A stretch of 64,000 nt of DNA from Lactobacillus xylocopicola (lineage in GTDB: Bacteria; Bacillota; Bacilli; Lactobacillales; Lactobacillaceae), in NCBI RefSeq assembly GCF_033096005.1, contig NZ_AP026803.1:602501-666500 (forward strand), in the 5' to 3' direction. A program made the translations under genes and the position numbers. The notes beneath the pieces are model-generated. The model ran no database searches. It saw only the letters and a list, made by a program, of their open reading frames with translations, and had not been told where the DNA came from. This document shows positions 28,609 through 36,330 of this stretch, one piece after another (the first letter of the stretch is position 1; the number at the start of each line of letters is the position of its first letter).

Positions 28609-29617
28609 AGTGCTTATTTTCTGTAATGAAGCTTTGGATGATTTTTTCGCGAACCGCTAAAAAAATCTGGTTGTGGCCGGTGGGGTGGACCCGGTTGGTT
28701 AATAAAATTAGTCCTGTCTTTTTGACACGGTCTAATAAGAGTAGGATGCCTGTATATCCGGTGTGTAGAATTAGGGGATAGTGCAGCTCGGGATCAAAGC
28801 ACAGGTCCCACCCCCAAGAGCGCGGCCGAAGACCGGTTGGATTTTTATTGTCAAACAATAGGCTGACCACCTCTTGGCTGAAAGGCAGAATCTGGTCGTC
28901 CAGTCCCAGGTATCCCTTAGAAATTGTAATCAGATCATTCATGGAAGCAAAGAGACCAGCAGAACCACAATCACTACCTAGTTGCCGCGCCTTGGGGTCA
29001 TGCGGAACACCTTGCAGGCTACTGTTTTGAAACATGACTGTGGGCACACAGTCGGTTTTTTCAGGGGTAAAAGTAGTGTTTTTAAGTCCCATTGGCTTGA
29101 TAATCTCTTGCATACCGACTTTTTGCACAGGCTGACCATAAATGGCCTTGATAACCAGACCCAGCAAAATAAAGTTGGTGTCGGCGTAGCGGACGCGCTG
29201 TTCAAATTCTTCTGTTACCGGTAGGTGAATGATCGCATTAAGCAACTCGTCGTGGGTTAATTGGTCACGATGGTCGATCCAGCCGCGAATACCGGAAGTA
29301 TGAGTCATTAGATGAAAGAGGCGAACTCTTTCGTCTTTGAATTCGGGGATAAAATCATGAAGCGGTTCAGTAAAGTTGAGCCGATCTTCCTGGTAGAGTT
29401 TGAGCAAAATATTTTCCGTAACCAGAACTTTGGTTAGACTGGCTAAATCATATTCGGCAAAAGGACTGAGTTGGGTCACGTTGGGATAGGTGCTGGCAAA
29501 GCCAACCGTGGAAGTGAAAAGCTGCTGATTGTTGATAAAGGCGTAATTCACGCCAGGCACGATACGTTCGGTGACCAGAGACTCAATTAAGTTTTGGGTG
29601 CTTGAATAATCAATCAT
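28607..29617 (-). CDS. Serine hydrolase, beta-lactamase/class C penicillin-binding family
   Basis: This 336-residue protein has the serine beta-lactamase-type catalytic motifs: S60-L-T-K63 (SxxK), Y144-A-D (the YxN position, here with Asp) and HTGYTG near residue 284 (the KTG position). There is no signal peptide, so it is probably a cytoplasmic esterase or amidase-like enzyme. The start ATG has AAGGATATT upstream. It stands as a single gene. Confidence 0.88.
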   Translation of the reverse strand: MIDYSSTQNLIESLVTERIVPGVNYAFINNQQLFTSTVGFASTYPNVTQLSPFAEYDLASLTKVLVTENILLKLYQEDRLNFTEPLHDFIPEFKDERVRLFHLMTHTSGIRGWIDHRDQLTHDELLNAIIHLPVTEEFEQRVRYADTNFILLGLVIKAIYGQPVQKVGMQEIIKPMGLKNTTFTPEKTDCVPTVMFQNSSLQGVPHDPKARQLGSDCGSAGLFASMNDLITISKGYLGLDDQILPFSQEVVSLLFDNKNPTGLRPRSWGWDLCFDPELHYPLILHTGYTGILLLLDRVKKTGLILLTNRVHPTGHNQIFLAVREKIIQSFITENKH

Positions 29618-29730
29618 AAAATATCCTTAATATAATTTGTTCCGTTACTGTATATTATAACTAATTAGCGCAGAATTATACGGATTTACGGCATAATAGA
29701 GCTTTTAACGATAAAAGTGGTTTTTAAAAA

Positions 29731-29760
29731 ATGCGCTAGTTAGTCTGTAACTTAGCGCAT
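29731..29760 (-). terminator. Terminator of the LytTR-DUF3021 operon
   Basis: ATGCGCTAGTTA pairs with TAACTTAGCGCAT with a small bulge. On the minus strand a TTTTTT run follows. Confidence 0.85.
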
Positions 29761-29777
29761 TTAATCGTTTAAAGCAA

Positions 29778-30233
29778 TTATTTAGAGATTTTTTTATTTA
29801 ACTGGTCGATTGTCTTACGGGCAAAAACTTTTGAAGTGATTCCGATGCTTACGTAAATAATGCTGTAACCTAGAGTGAAGCCGATAAGCGTTGGAAAATT
29901 GCCAGGCATCCATCCAGCAAGCACAAAAATTGGCATCTGTAAGATATAAGTAATTAAGAAGTGAGTGAGGGTCTGCTTATTGATACTCCATTTTTCTTGA
30001 TCAAAACAAGTGCTACTGCCGCCGTAAATTGCTCCGATTAATGCCCATAAGCTCATGGCTGCTAGCGTTGCCTGCACGGGATTGGCAAATTGACTGACAA
30101 ACTGGGGGGTGGAAGGCCAAAATTGGGTTGAATGGACTGCAAAAGAATAGCTAATTGCTAGTAACAATCCGATTGTCACACCGATTGGGGCACTAATAAG
30201 AACGCGGATAATAATGGCTTTGATATTTTTCAT
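29778..30233 (-). CDS. DUF3021-family membrane protein
   Basis: This 151-residue protein has four transmembrane helices (about residues 8-30, 48-70, 85-107 and 113-135). Together with the LytTR-domain protein just upstream it forms the LytTR/DUF3021 pair widespread in Firmicutes, where the membrane protein is thought to hold back the regulator. Its start overlaps the end of the regulator gene by four bases. Confidence 0.85.
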   Translation of the reverse strand: MKNIKAIIIRVLISAPIGVTIGLLLAISYSFAVHSTQFWPSTPQFVSQFANPVQATLAAMSLWALIGAIYGGSSTCFDQEKWSINKQTLTHFLITYILQMPIFVLAGWMPGNFPTLIGFTLGYSIIYVSIGITSKVFARKTIDQLNKKISK

Positions 30234-30673
30234 GGTAGGTACTCCTTGTTGATTACTTGCATGTAGCGACGCGAGGTATAGGTTGTTTTGCCATTTTTGA
30301 GGATGACTTGGTAGATTCCGTTACGGGTAAGAGCAAATTCCTGAATGCAACTAAAATTTAGGATTTCAGAACTAGAAATTTGGACAAATAGGCGGTAGGG
30401 TAAAAGTTCTCTGATTTCATAAAGTCTTTTTTTGAGCTGGTAGAGTCCATCTATGGTTTCGCAAACAACTGCCTTGTTTTCAGTATGAATTGAGATGATT
30501 TCATAATAGGGAATAATTTTTTTACGACCTGCGCGGTAACCGGTAATGGCTTGGTCATTCAAGAACCGATCCAGGTTATTGCGCAGGTTGGTGCTATCCG
30601 CATCAATCTGGGGCGTGTTGACAGTAATAAAAAGCTCCTTTAGATCAGCAATTGCTGTTTGGTTTACTAGCAT
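30230..30673 (-). CDS. LytTR-domain DNA-binding regulator
   Basis: A 147-residue protein whose C-terminal two thirds is a LytTR domain (KIIPYYEIISIHTENKAV, then FVQISSSEILNFSCIQEFAL). No receiver domain is present. ATG 30673 is chosen because GAAAGGAAG precedes it; the frame is open 45 bases further upstream. It is coupled to the DUF3021 gene and probably autoregulates the pair. Confidence 0.87.
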   Translation of the reverse strand: MLVNQTAIADLKELFITVNTPQIDADSTNLRNNLDRFLNDQAITGYRAGRKKIIPYYEIISIHTENKAVVCETIDGLYQLKKRLYEIRELLPYRLFVQISSSEILNFSCIQEFALTRNGIYQVILKNGKTTYTSRRYMQVINKEYLP

Positions 30674-30879
30674 ATGGTAACTTCCTTTCTTGAAGCCTAA
30701 GATAACAAAAACTGCCAAGTCCTGGCAATTGCTTACGGATAATCGGTTGATTTGCAGGCATAAGTGGTAAGCAGAGCAGCCATTAGTATTGCGTTTAAAA
30801 TAGCTAGCATGCTATAATACTCTTTGCCAAAGCAGTTAGTGGAGAGCAGACAGTATAACTTTCATTTGGAAGAAATTGC

Positions 30880-30908
30880 TTGACAATCATGATGTAGTCT
30901 AGCATAAT
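30880..30908 (+). promoter_or_regulatory. Promoter of the tRNA pair
   Basis: TTGACA at 30880-30885 and CATAAT at 30903-30908, with a 17-base spacer, 16 bases before the first tRNA. Confidence 0.75.
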
Positions 30909-30923
30909 AATTACTGTTGATTT

Positions 30924-30995
30924 TGCCCGTTGGTCAAATGGTTAAGACGCCACCCTCTCAAGGTGGAGTTACGAGTTCAATTCTCGTACGGGTGA
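30924..30995 (+). tRNA. tRNA-Glu, anticodon CTC
   Basis: The cloverleaf can be drawn in full. The acceptor has G-U pairs at its first two positions and the D arm is GTC/GAC. The anticodon stem CCACC/GGTGG has loop CTCTCAA, so the anticodon is CTC, reading GAG. The T arm is ACGAG/CTCGT. CCA is not encoded. It is the first of two tRNAs in one transcript. Confidence 0.88.
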
Positions 30996-31005
30996 TTTTT
31001 AACAC

Positions 31006-31077
31006 TGGGATATAGCCAAATGGTAAGGCACAGGTTTCTGGTTCCTGCATGTTTCGGTTCGAGCCCGGATATCCCAA
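31006..31077 (+). tRNA. tRNA-Gln, anticodon CTG
   Basis: The acceptor TGGGATA pairs with TATCCCA, and the D arm is GCC/GGC. The anticodon stem CAGGT/TCCTG has loop TTCTGGT, giving anticodon CTG for codon CAG. The last stem pair is a T-T mismatch, which is unusual. The T arm is TTCGG/CCGGA. CCA is not encoded. The accessory island begins directly after it. Confidence 0.88.
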
Positions 31078-31310
31078 TTTTTGTGATTTGTCTTAGTTTC
31101 AACTAGCTTCAAACGTTGATACTAAGGCATTTTTATTTTTTCTGATTTTCTGAAATTAACTGAAATTAGCCCATTCGGTGCAAAATTCGGTGCAAAATTT
31201 TTGGCAGTGGTGGATTAATCAAAATATCCTAAAATTGGTAAAGTTAACTACTAAAAAGTGTTATAATACCAGGTGTTCGTAGCTTTAATAGTTTATAGTT
31301 TAATTACCTC

Positions 31311-31340
31311 AGAAAGTCCATTCCGGGCTTTCTTTTTTTG
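31311..31340 (+). terminator. Intrinsic terminator
   Basis: AGAAAGTCC pairs with GGGCTTTCT (nine pairs), followed by seven T residues. No gene directly upstream is recognised; it may end the tRNA transcript. Confidence 0.75.
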
Positions 31341-31409
31341 CTTAAAATAGCTAAATCGGTGCAAAATTTTACGTTCAAGAATATAGGCGTCCCCCGAACA
31401 TACCAAAAA

Positions 31410-31437
31410 GGGATGCACAGATAACTTAGCGCATCCC
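31410..31437 (-). terminator. Minus-strand terminator without a gene
   Basis: GGGATGC pairs with GCATCCC and is followed on the minus strand by CTTTTTGG. No minus-strand gene precedes it now. Confidence 0.5.
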
Positions 31438-31585
31438 TATATAGTTGATTTTTATTTGATTTGTACCAGGTACATTAGCATATTCTAGCGTTGTCTTTGC
31501 CTTTTAGGCATAGTTTATGTAAGTTTATGTATAAATAAATCAAAACGCTTAGAGGGCTGAAATAAGCCATATTAGGAGGGCATAA

Positions 31586-31969
31586 GTGGAAACAGTAAGA
31601 GTATTTCTTAAACATGATTTAGGTATATTTGCTATTCGTTCCGGAAGACGCAAGACAGATTTATTGGCTGATAAGGTCGACCACTTAACCACGGTTAATG
31701 TGGAACGTACTACTGAAAATATAGCATTTGCTGAAAATGTTACCTGGTGCGTTGGTAAGGCTATTCAGGCATGCTCTATTAAGTCTAGGAAGATACTTAC
31801 TGGTGTTTACCTGTTGGATCAATTAAATAAAACGGTCATGAAAGAAATAGGCTATGGCCAATCTAGGTATTGGGAGCTAAAGCAGATAGCCTTAGATGAA
31901 TTCATGGAAAACTTTGCTGCATACCAGAAAGAGATAGGATTAGAACCATATATTAAGTTAGTAAAATAG
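31586..31969 (+). CDS. ArpU-family phage transcriptional regulator
   Basis: A 127-residue protein matching phage ArpU-type late regulators: KVDHLTTVNVERTTENIAF in the middle, then CSIKSRKILTGVYLL and IGYGQSRYWELKQIALDEFMENF at the C-terminus, with the family's sigma-like helix-turn-helix. A GTG start at 31586 follows AGGAGGG at ideal spacing. No other phage structural gene is nearby, so this is an orphan from a degraded prophage or satellite. Hairpins begin at its stop codon. Confidence 0.8.
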   Translation: METVRVFLKHDLGIFAIRSGRRKTDLLADKVDHLTTVNVERTTENIAFAENVTWCVGKAIQACSIKSRKILTGVYLLDQLNKTVMKEIGYGQSRYWELKQIALDEFMENFAAYQKEIGLEPYIKLVK

Positions 31970-33397
31970 AGGTCGCATTTTACGACCTCAGGTTATATGG
32001 TTTGAGGTCGTTAAGAACGCCCACGATCTAACCACCCCAAAAGTGGGGTCGTTGATAGGTCATAGCGTAAAATTGCGTTTTGATTAATCATAACTCAGAA
32101 TTGAGTTTTGTCTTTAGGAGCACCCAAAAGTGGGGTGTCGTGTTTTACGACTCCCTTAAGGAAAATGTTCAGGTTTTTTCAGATTCTAAATAGGTCTGAA
32201 CGATTTAAAACAAGTGTAGTTATAACTACGGTTGTATCCTAGCAAATACTAGCATTTACTAGGGTATTTATTTAACAAAAAACAGGCTAAAGTATTGATC
32301 TACAGCCTTTTTGCTACTGCACACTTTTTAAATGATGTGCACCCTTTTTTGATGCGTAAGTATTCAACGATTATGGCAACCAATCCAAAAATGGTTTGGT
32401 TAAAATATAATCTGTAGGTACATCTATTAAGCCAAATAGGTATTCCCCAAAAACGGGGAATAATAAATTATGCATCCCTAATAATCTAACTACCTAAGAA
32501 AACATGTAATTTTATTTAGCAGCCCTCAATATTGAGTTGTCCTCGAGTTTGTAGGAAGGCGCAAAATTGAGCTCTCTTTTTGCTGTAATAAGTATTAACG
32601 AACGCAATTATGCGTTGGTACATTAAGGGGTGTCCAAAATGGACCTCCCTTTGGCCACAGTATGAATGACGGCGAACGAAACGTTCTCCTCTTTGGTAGG
32701 GATGAACCAATTAGAATAGATAGTTATATGAATTTTAGGAGAAAGCAATTATGGATTCTCCTATAGTGTACCGGGCTCAATTTTGCGCCGGGCTAAACAG
32801 GTCGTTCTGAACGATCTGTTTTTGTTTGAAGAATATCAGAATCCAATTGTGGTTTTTGACCTAATTGGGCATAACAGGTCAATTAGATTGACTTGTTTTT
32901 ACGTTAGTAATCAATACGGAATAATGGGGCTGCAATCCTCTTGGCCACGGCATAATCTCACTAACAATTTGTTATTGAGAAGGCAGCATTAACTCTTAAC
33001 GGGCTCAAATGTGAGCTGGTCGTGGACAAATAAATTTATTCCGAAATGGGTCACAACCATAACGGATTTTCTAAGTGGGTCTGAGCCACTTAGAGATATT
33101 TAATAAGTAGTTGTAGCTATATAAGAGGGCCCTGAATTGTGGCGTCATGTTTTTATGATAAGGGGTCGGTAATTCAAAGCCCCCTTTAGATTAATAGGTA
33201 GAGGTTCGTGTGCGTACTCCCTATACAATTAAACGATAACGGGATACCAGAGCATCTATTCAGGAGGCTGTAGTTGTAACTACACCCTATACAGTTATAA
33301 ATAATTATCCACAGCCCCCCTATCTTAAAATGTTTTGAATTCAGTTTTTAAAAGAGAAGGCACCATTATATAATAAGATATTTATGATTATTATATG
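31970..33397. other. Hairpin-rich non-coding region
   Basis: About 1.4 kb without a convincing gene; short open frames here lack ribosome sites. At least 15 small inverted repeats occur, many with stems of 5-7 pairs ending in CA, a 3-4 base AT-rich loop, and TG. Examples are 32034-32049, 32092-32107, 32601-32616, 32632-32644, 33003-33016 and 33071-33093. Two terminator-like hairpins with T runs are at 32796-32820 and 32873-32897. A 15-base inverted repeat links 32558-32572 and 32775-32789. A DnaA-box-like TTATCCACA is at 33305-33313. Confidence 0.7.
32796..32824 (+). terminator. Terminator-like hairpin in the non-coding region
   Basis: AACAG-TCGTTC pairs with GAACGA-CTGTT, followed by T residues. 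A second similar one is at 32873-32897. Confidence 0.5.
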
Positions 33398-33425
33398 ATA
33401 GATACTTGTGATAATATATTTACAA
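33398..33425 (+). promoter_or_regulatory. Putative extended -10 promoter of toxin module 1
   Basis: TGTGATAAT at 33417-33425 is an extended -10 element, with TTATTA about 16 bases upstream. The same GTTGTGATAATAT context recurs before the decayed second module. Confidence 0.5.
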
Positions 33426-33447
33426 AATATTTGTTAGGAGTAACACT

Positions 33448-34035
33448 ATGAAAGTAAATATTAAGAAATTTGGGTTTGCATTAGTCTGTGCTAGCTTATT
33501 AGCATCTGCGGCACCAGCAACAGCACCTGTTTCGACTGTTTCAGCGACTAGCAAAAGTCAAACAGTTAAGATTAATGGCGTTAAGATGACTATAAAAGAG
33601 TTTGAACGCAGACTGAATAAAGCCAAGGTAGTATATTATGCCAGTAATGAAGAAATTGATAAAGCCTTAAAGCAAGGTGGCAGAGTTTCTAAAGTGAAAA
33701 CTGTCAAGAAAATTAAAGGTAGTAAAAAAGCTCCTAAAGCAAGTGCTTCAGGTGCCGGAGTAGCAGCTCCTGTACTGGCGCTTGCTGCAATTCCGGAAGT
33801 GGGAACAGCAGTACTTATTACGGGGGGTATCATTCTTGTAGGAGGTGCAGCCATAGCTACAGGAACCCGTTTGTACAGCAAAATTAAGGATAAGTTTAAT
33901 AACGCTAAACCTCATAAGTCGCATGCAAGGCGTAGTACCCATGACAAACATACTGGAAAAGGATCCGGTGGCTATGAAAAGAAAAAAGGCGGAGGAAAAC
34001 ATGGTAGAGGGAAAAAATGGAAAATAAACAAGTAA
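33448..34035 (+). CDS. Secreted toxin-like protein, polymorphic family, module 1
   Basis: A 195-residue basic protein. Residues 1-33 form a Sec signal peptide with likely cleavage after VSA. Residues 34-98 are a conserved linker (SQTVKINGVKMTIKEFERRL), 103-140 are a Gly/Ala-rich hydrophobic segment that could insert in a membrane, and 141-195 are a strongly basic tip rich in His, Lys and Gly (STHDKHTGKGSGG; KKWKINK). The first ~95 residues match the decayed module 2 closely while the tips differ, a polymorphic-toxin pattern. TTAGGAG precedes the ATG. The next gene overlaps by 19 bases. No known family is recognised; toxin function is inferred. Confidence 0.75.
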   Translation: MKVNIKKFGFALVCASLLASAAPATAPVSTVSATSKSQTVKINGVKMTIKEFERRLNKAKVVYYASNEEIDKALKQGGRVSKVKTVKKIKGSKKAPKASASGAGVAAPVLALAAIPEVGTAVLITGGIILVGGAAIATGTRLYSKIKDKFNNAKPHKSHARRSTHDKHTGKGSGGYEKKKGGGKHGRGKKWKINK

Positions 34036-34619
34036 AAATTGAAAAAATTTTAAGACTAGATGAGTATATAGGTAGCAATAACTTGTTAGAAGTTTATTCT
34101 AAGTATCGTGATAGTGATAGTTTTTTGCTTGGTTATTTGATAGACGAGCTGGATGAATATTATATATTTGAAACAATCGATGATTACGGCGCGTTAGATG
34201 GCTTTTCATTGTATGCGAAATCAGACGTTGACGAGATACTATCCCATACCAGTTACACGGGAATATATGAAAGTTATGTTCATTTACAAAAAGAAAAAGG
34301 AACTTATGACATTTTTTCTTTAGGACAGCAATATAAATCTGTGCCTAAAAAATCCATTTTGAGTATACTAGAATATTGTTATCTTCATAAAAAAATAATT
34401 ATGCTTAATGAAACTGATCACGAAATTTCAAGAGGTGGAAGAGTATTAAGTATTGATAATAGCACAATTACTTTAGATCAGGTTAGTTATTATAATGATT
34501 GGGAAAACTCTGAAATAGAAATTAACCAAAATGTGCCAATAGAAATCAGTAAAATAATAGGATTAGACATTATTAGTAAAGATAATTACCTTTACGAACA
34601 ATATCTTAAGCAAAAATAG
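34017..34619 (+). CDS. Putative immunity protein of module 1
   Basis: A 200-residue acidic, soluble protein that starts inside the toxin-like gene (AGAGGG upstream of ATG 34017), so both are translated together. It shares with the products at 37350 and 38152 an N-terminal region (LLEVYSKYRDSDSFLLGYL, then DEYYIFETIDDYGALDG), a central SILEYC and a C-terminal LYEQYLKQK. Acid partner, tight coupling and divergence matched to a divergent toxin tip suggest an immunity protein. No named family is recognised. Confidence 0.72.
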   Translation: MENKQVKIEKILRLDEYIGSNNLLEVYSKYRDSDSFLLGYLIDELDEYYIFETIDDYGALDGFSLYAKSDVDEILSHTSYTGIYESYVHLQKEKGTYDIFSLGQQYKSVPKKSILSILEYCYLHKKIIMLNETDHEISRGGRVLSIDNSTITLDQVSYYNDWENSEIEINQNVPIEISKIIGLDIISKDNYLYEQYLKQK

Positions 34620-34652
34620 CTAATTAATTTATTCATACAATATAAGTTAGAA

Positions 34653-34677
34653 AGTCACCCTTTGGGTGGCTTTTTTA
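34653..34677 (+). terminator. Intrinsic terminator of module 1
   Basis: AGTCACCC pairs with GGGTGGCT around TTT and is followed by T residues. The surrounding ~100 bases recur at 37925-38037. Confidence 0.85.
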
Positions 34678-34915
34678 GTGAATATAGCAGACCATGAGTT
34701 TTTTCGTAATCCTTTAGGTATTTCAGTAGGTAAGCAACTGCGGTTAAGCTTGTTATAGCAAGGTTTACTATTTTTATACCCCCCTATAAAAAAGTTTGAA
34801 AAATTGGTGTATCACGCAAGGAAACGACACTGTAGCGTCTCCTCTGTAGCGAAAATAGGAGGGGGCTTATAAATTATAGCTGCAGCACTGAATCGGTGCC
34901 TCAGCATCCCTGGTA

Positions 34916-35125
34916 GTGGTAATGCTATGGTCATTGAATAAAAAAGCAAGCATTTTCCAGCAATTAGGGTGTAAAGATAATAGCTACAAAGACCGTTGTA
35001 TAAGGATTAATGCAATTAAAAGATGTGCGCAAAGTGCACACAAAAAAATTCATAAAGGGTGCACTCACGGAATTTATTATTGTGAGGGATGCTGTCTACT
35101 ATTCCCTCTATACCAGTCTTTATAA
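34916..35125 (+). CDS. Doubtful Cys-rich small ORF
   Basis: A 69-codon frame with seven Cys and three His, including HKGCTHGIYYCEGCC, which resembles a small metal-binding knuckle. The GTG start has no good ribosome site and the flanks are non-coding. It may be a degraded phage or plasmid gene or a chance ORF. Confidence 0.25.
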   Translation: MVMLWSLNKKASIFQQLGCKDNSYKDRCIRINAIKRCAQSAHKKIHKGCTHGIYYCEGCCLLFPLYQSL

Positions 35126-35195
35126 GCTGCGTTCCTGTTTTAGGTACGCTGCATACTAACCATAGTAAAAGTTAGCATTTGTAAGCATAAAAAAG

Positions 35196-35214
35196 CAGTC
35201 GCACTTTACGACTG
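35196..35214 (-). terminator. Minus-strand terminator
   Basis: CAGTCG pairs with CGACTG; on the minus strand CTTTTTT follows. It ends the gene fragment at 35224. Confidence 0.7.
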
Positions 35215-35223
35215 TATTCTGAT

Positions 35224-35367
35224 TTATATAATATCTTCTAGCCGTTTGACTTTACGCTTAACTTGGTTGTCCTTGAAGGTATAAACGTAAAACTTTTTAG
35301 TTGAAAAGGAGCCACATAACAATATAGGTGTGCCATCATGTTCAACGGCTATCCTAGACCAGTAGGC
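35224..35367 (-). pseudogene. Fragment of an unknown (probably phage) gene
   Basis: The minus strand reads AYWSRIAVEHDGTPILLCGS, then FSTKKFYVYTFKDNQVKRKV and RLEDII with stop at 35224-35226. It has no start codon and is cut by an in-frame stop upstream at 35368. Balanced codon use and a terminator right after the stop suggest the 3' end of a former gene. The family is not recognised. Confidence 0.4.
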
Positions 35368-35499
35368 CTAGTTTATGCATAAATAAATTAAAAGACTTAG
35401 AATGCAAAATAGTATTTACTAGGATTTCTATTTAACAAAAAAGGCCAAAGTGGTAATCATAGTCTGTTTTAGCACTGCCCACTTTTTTAAAATATCCCG

Positions 35500-36330
35500 C
35501 TATTTTAGTACATGGGTAAACAACAATACTCCCAAAATTAATATTGTTGCTAAAATAACCAAGGCAATCCAATTAAACCAATGTTTGTGCTTGTCTTTCG
35601 TGCTATCTGTTACTCCTTTAATTTTTATAATCCAGTAAAACAATAGTTCAATAATGCCCCACATCATTAATCCAAATACGGCGGCAAGAATTAAAGTTTG
35701 TCCTAATGAAGTTGGTGTACTACCGATATTTTTGAATAAATCAGTAAGTAAATTCATCCCACCAAAGATAACAAATGTGATAGCCGTGAAAATACCTAGA
35801 ATTGTAATGAATTCAGTATAGATGCTATTTATTTTACTGGTGATTTTTTGTAAATCATGTTGTTGATCTGCAATTATGATTTTTTGACCGTAAATTTTAT
35901 TCTCTTGATTACTGATATCATCAGATAATGAAGTTTGTTTTTCTTCTAATTCTTTTTGTTGCGTAAACAGTTCTACTTTTCTACCATCAAGATAGTTAAT
36001 CCTGTCGATATAATTATTCGAACGGATTAGATCAGTGTACATTTCTAATCCGTAAAATAAGTCTTGATAATTATTTTTAATAAAATTCATTTTTTCAGTA
36101 AATGGACTGTTTAAGTTATCTCCTGCATCTTTTTTGTGAAAAAATTGTTCTAAATTAGTGTATGTAGAATCAAGACCCTGCTTTTCCTTACTGTACATAA
36201 AAGCGGGGTGACTTGTTAGCACGCTATTATTATTCCTTAAAAAAGTTGAAAATTCTTTTTGGTTATCTTCATTACTACTTAAAGTAATGAAAAAAATTTT
36301 GATGGTTGTTTCGTATTCATCATTGTTCAA
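35500..36330 (-). CDS. Coiled-coil membrane protein, unknown function
   Basis: A 276-residue protein with a soluble N-terminal half (1-115), a coiled-coil segment around 115-165 (KELEEKQTSLSDDISNQENK) and three transmembrane helices in the C-terminal part (about 170-192, 203-228 and 252-274). The last 35 residues have a His/Lys/Trp-rich turn before the final helix. It lies between two parts of the duplicated non-coding module, as if inserted there. AGGTGATT precedes the start. A role in defence is possible but not shown. Confidence 0.7.
   Translation of the reverse strand: MNNDEYETTIKIFFITLSSNEDNQKEFSTFLRNNNSVLTSHPAFMYSKEKQGLDSTYTNLEQFFHKKDAGDNLNSPFTEKMNFIKNNYQDLFYGLEMYTDLIRSNNYIDRINYLDGRKVELFTQQKELEEKQTSLSDDISNQENKIYGQKIIIADQQHDLQKITSKINSIYTEFITILGIFTAITFVIFGGMNLLTDLFKNIGSTPTSLGQTLILAAVFGLMMWGIIELLFYWIIKIKGVTDSTKDKHKHWFNWIALVILATILILGVLLFTHVLK

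Larger units (their letters stand above)
31078..31585. other. Gene-free left border of the accessory island
   Basis: No convincing gene is present. The 10-base word GGTGCAAAAT occurs three times (twice in tandem at about 31175-31198 and once near 31357), possibly integrase arm-type sites. A plus-strand terminator lies at 31311-31340. A hairpin at 31410-31437 is followed by a T run on the minus strand, as if a minus-strand gene to the right had been lost. A TATAAT occurs near 31261. Confidence 0.55.

Noticed and set aside
32516..32710. 64-codon minus-strand frame
   Set aside because: It covers four small inverted repeats and has no ribosome site or recognisable protein features.
32783..32992. 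69-codon frame on the plus strand
   Set aside because: TTG start without a ribosome site, running through two terminator-like hairpins; treated as non-coding.
31970..33397. CRISPR-like array
   Set aside because: The hairpins have different sequences and irregular spacing; there is no constant repeat of 25-36 bases, and no cas genes are present.
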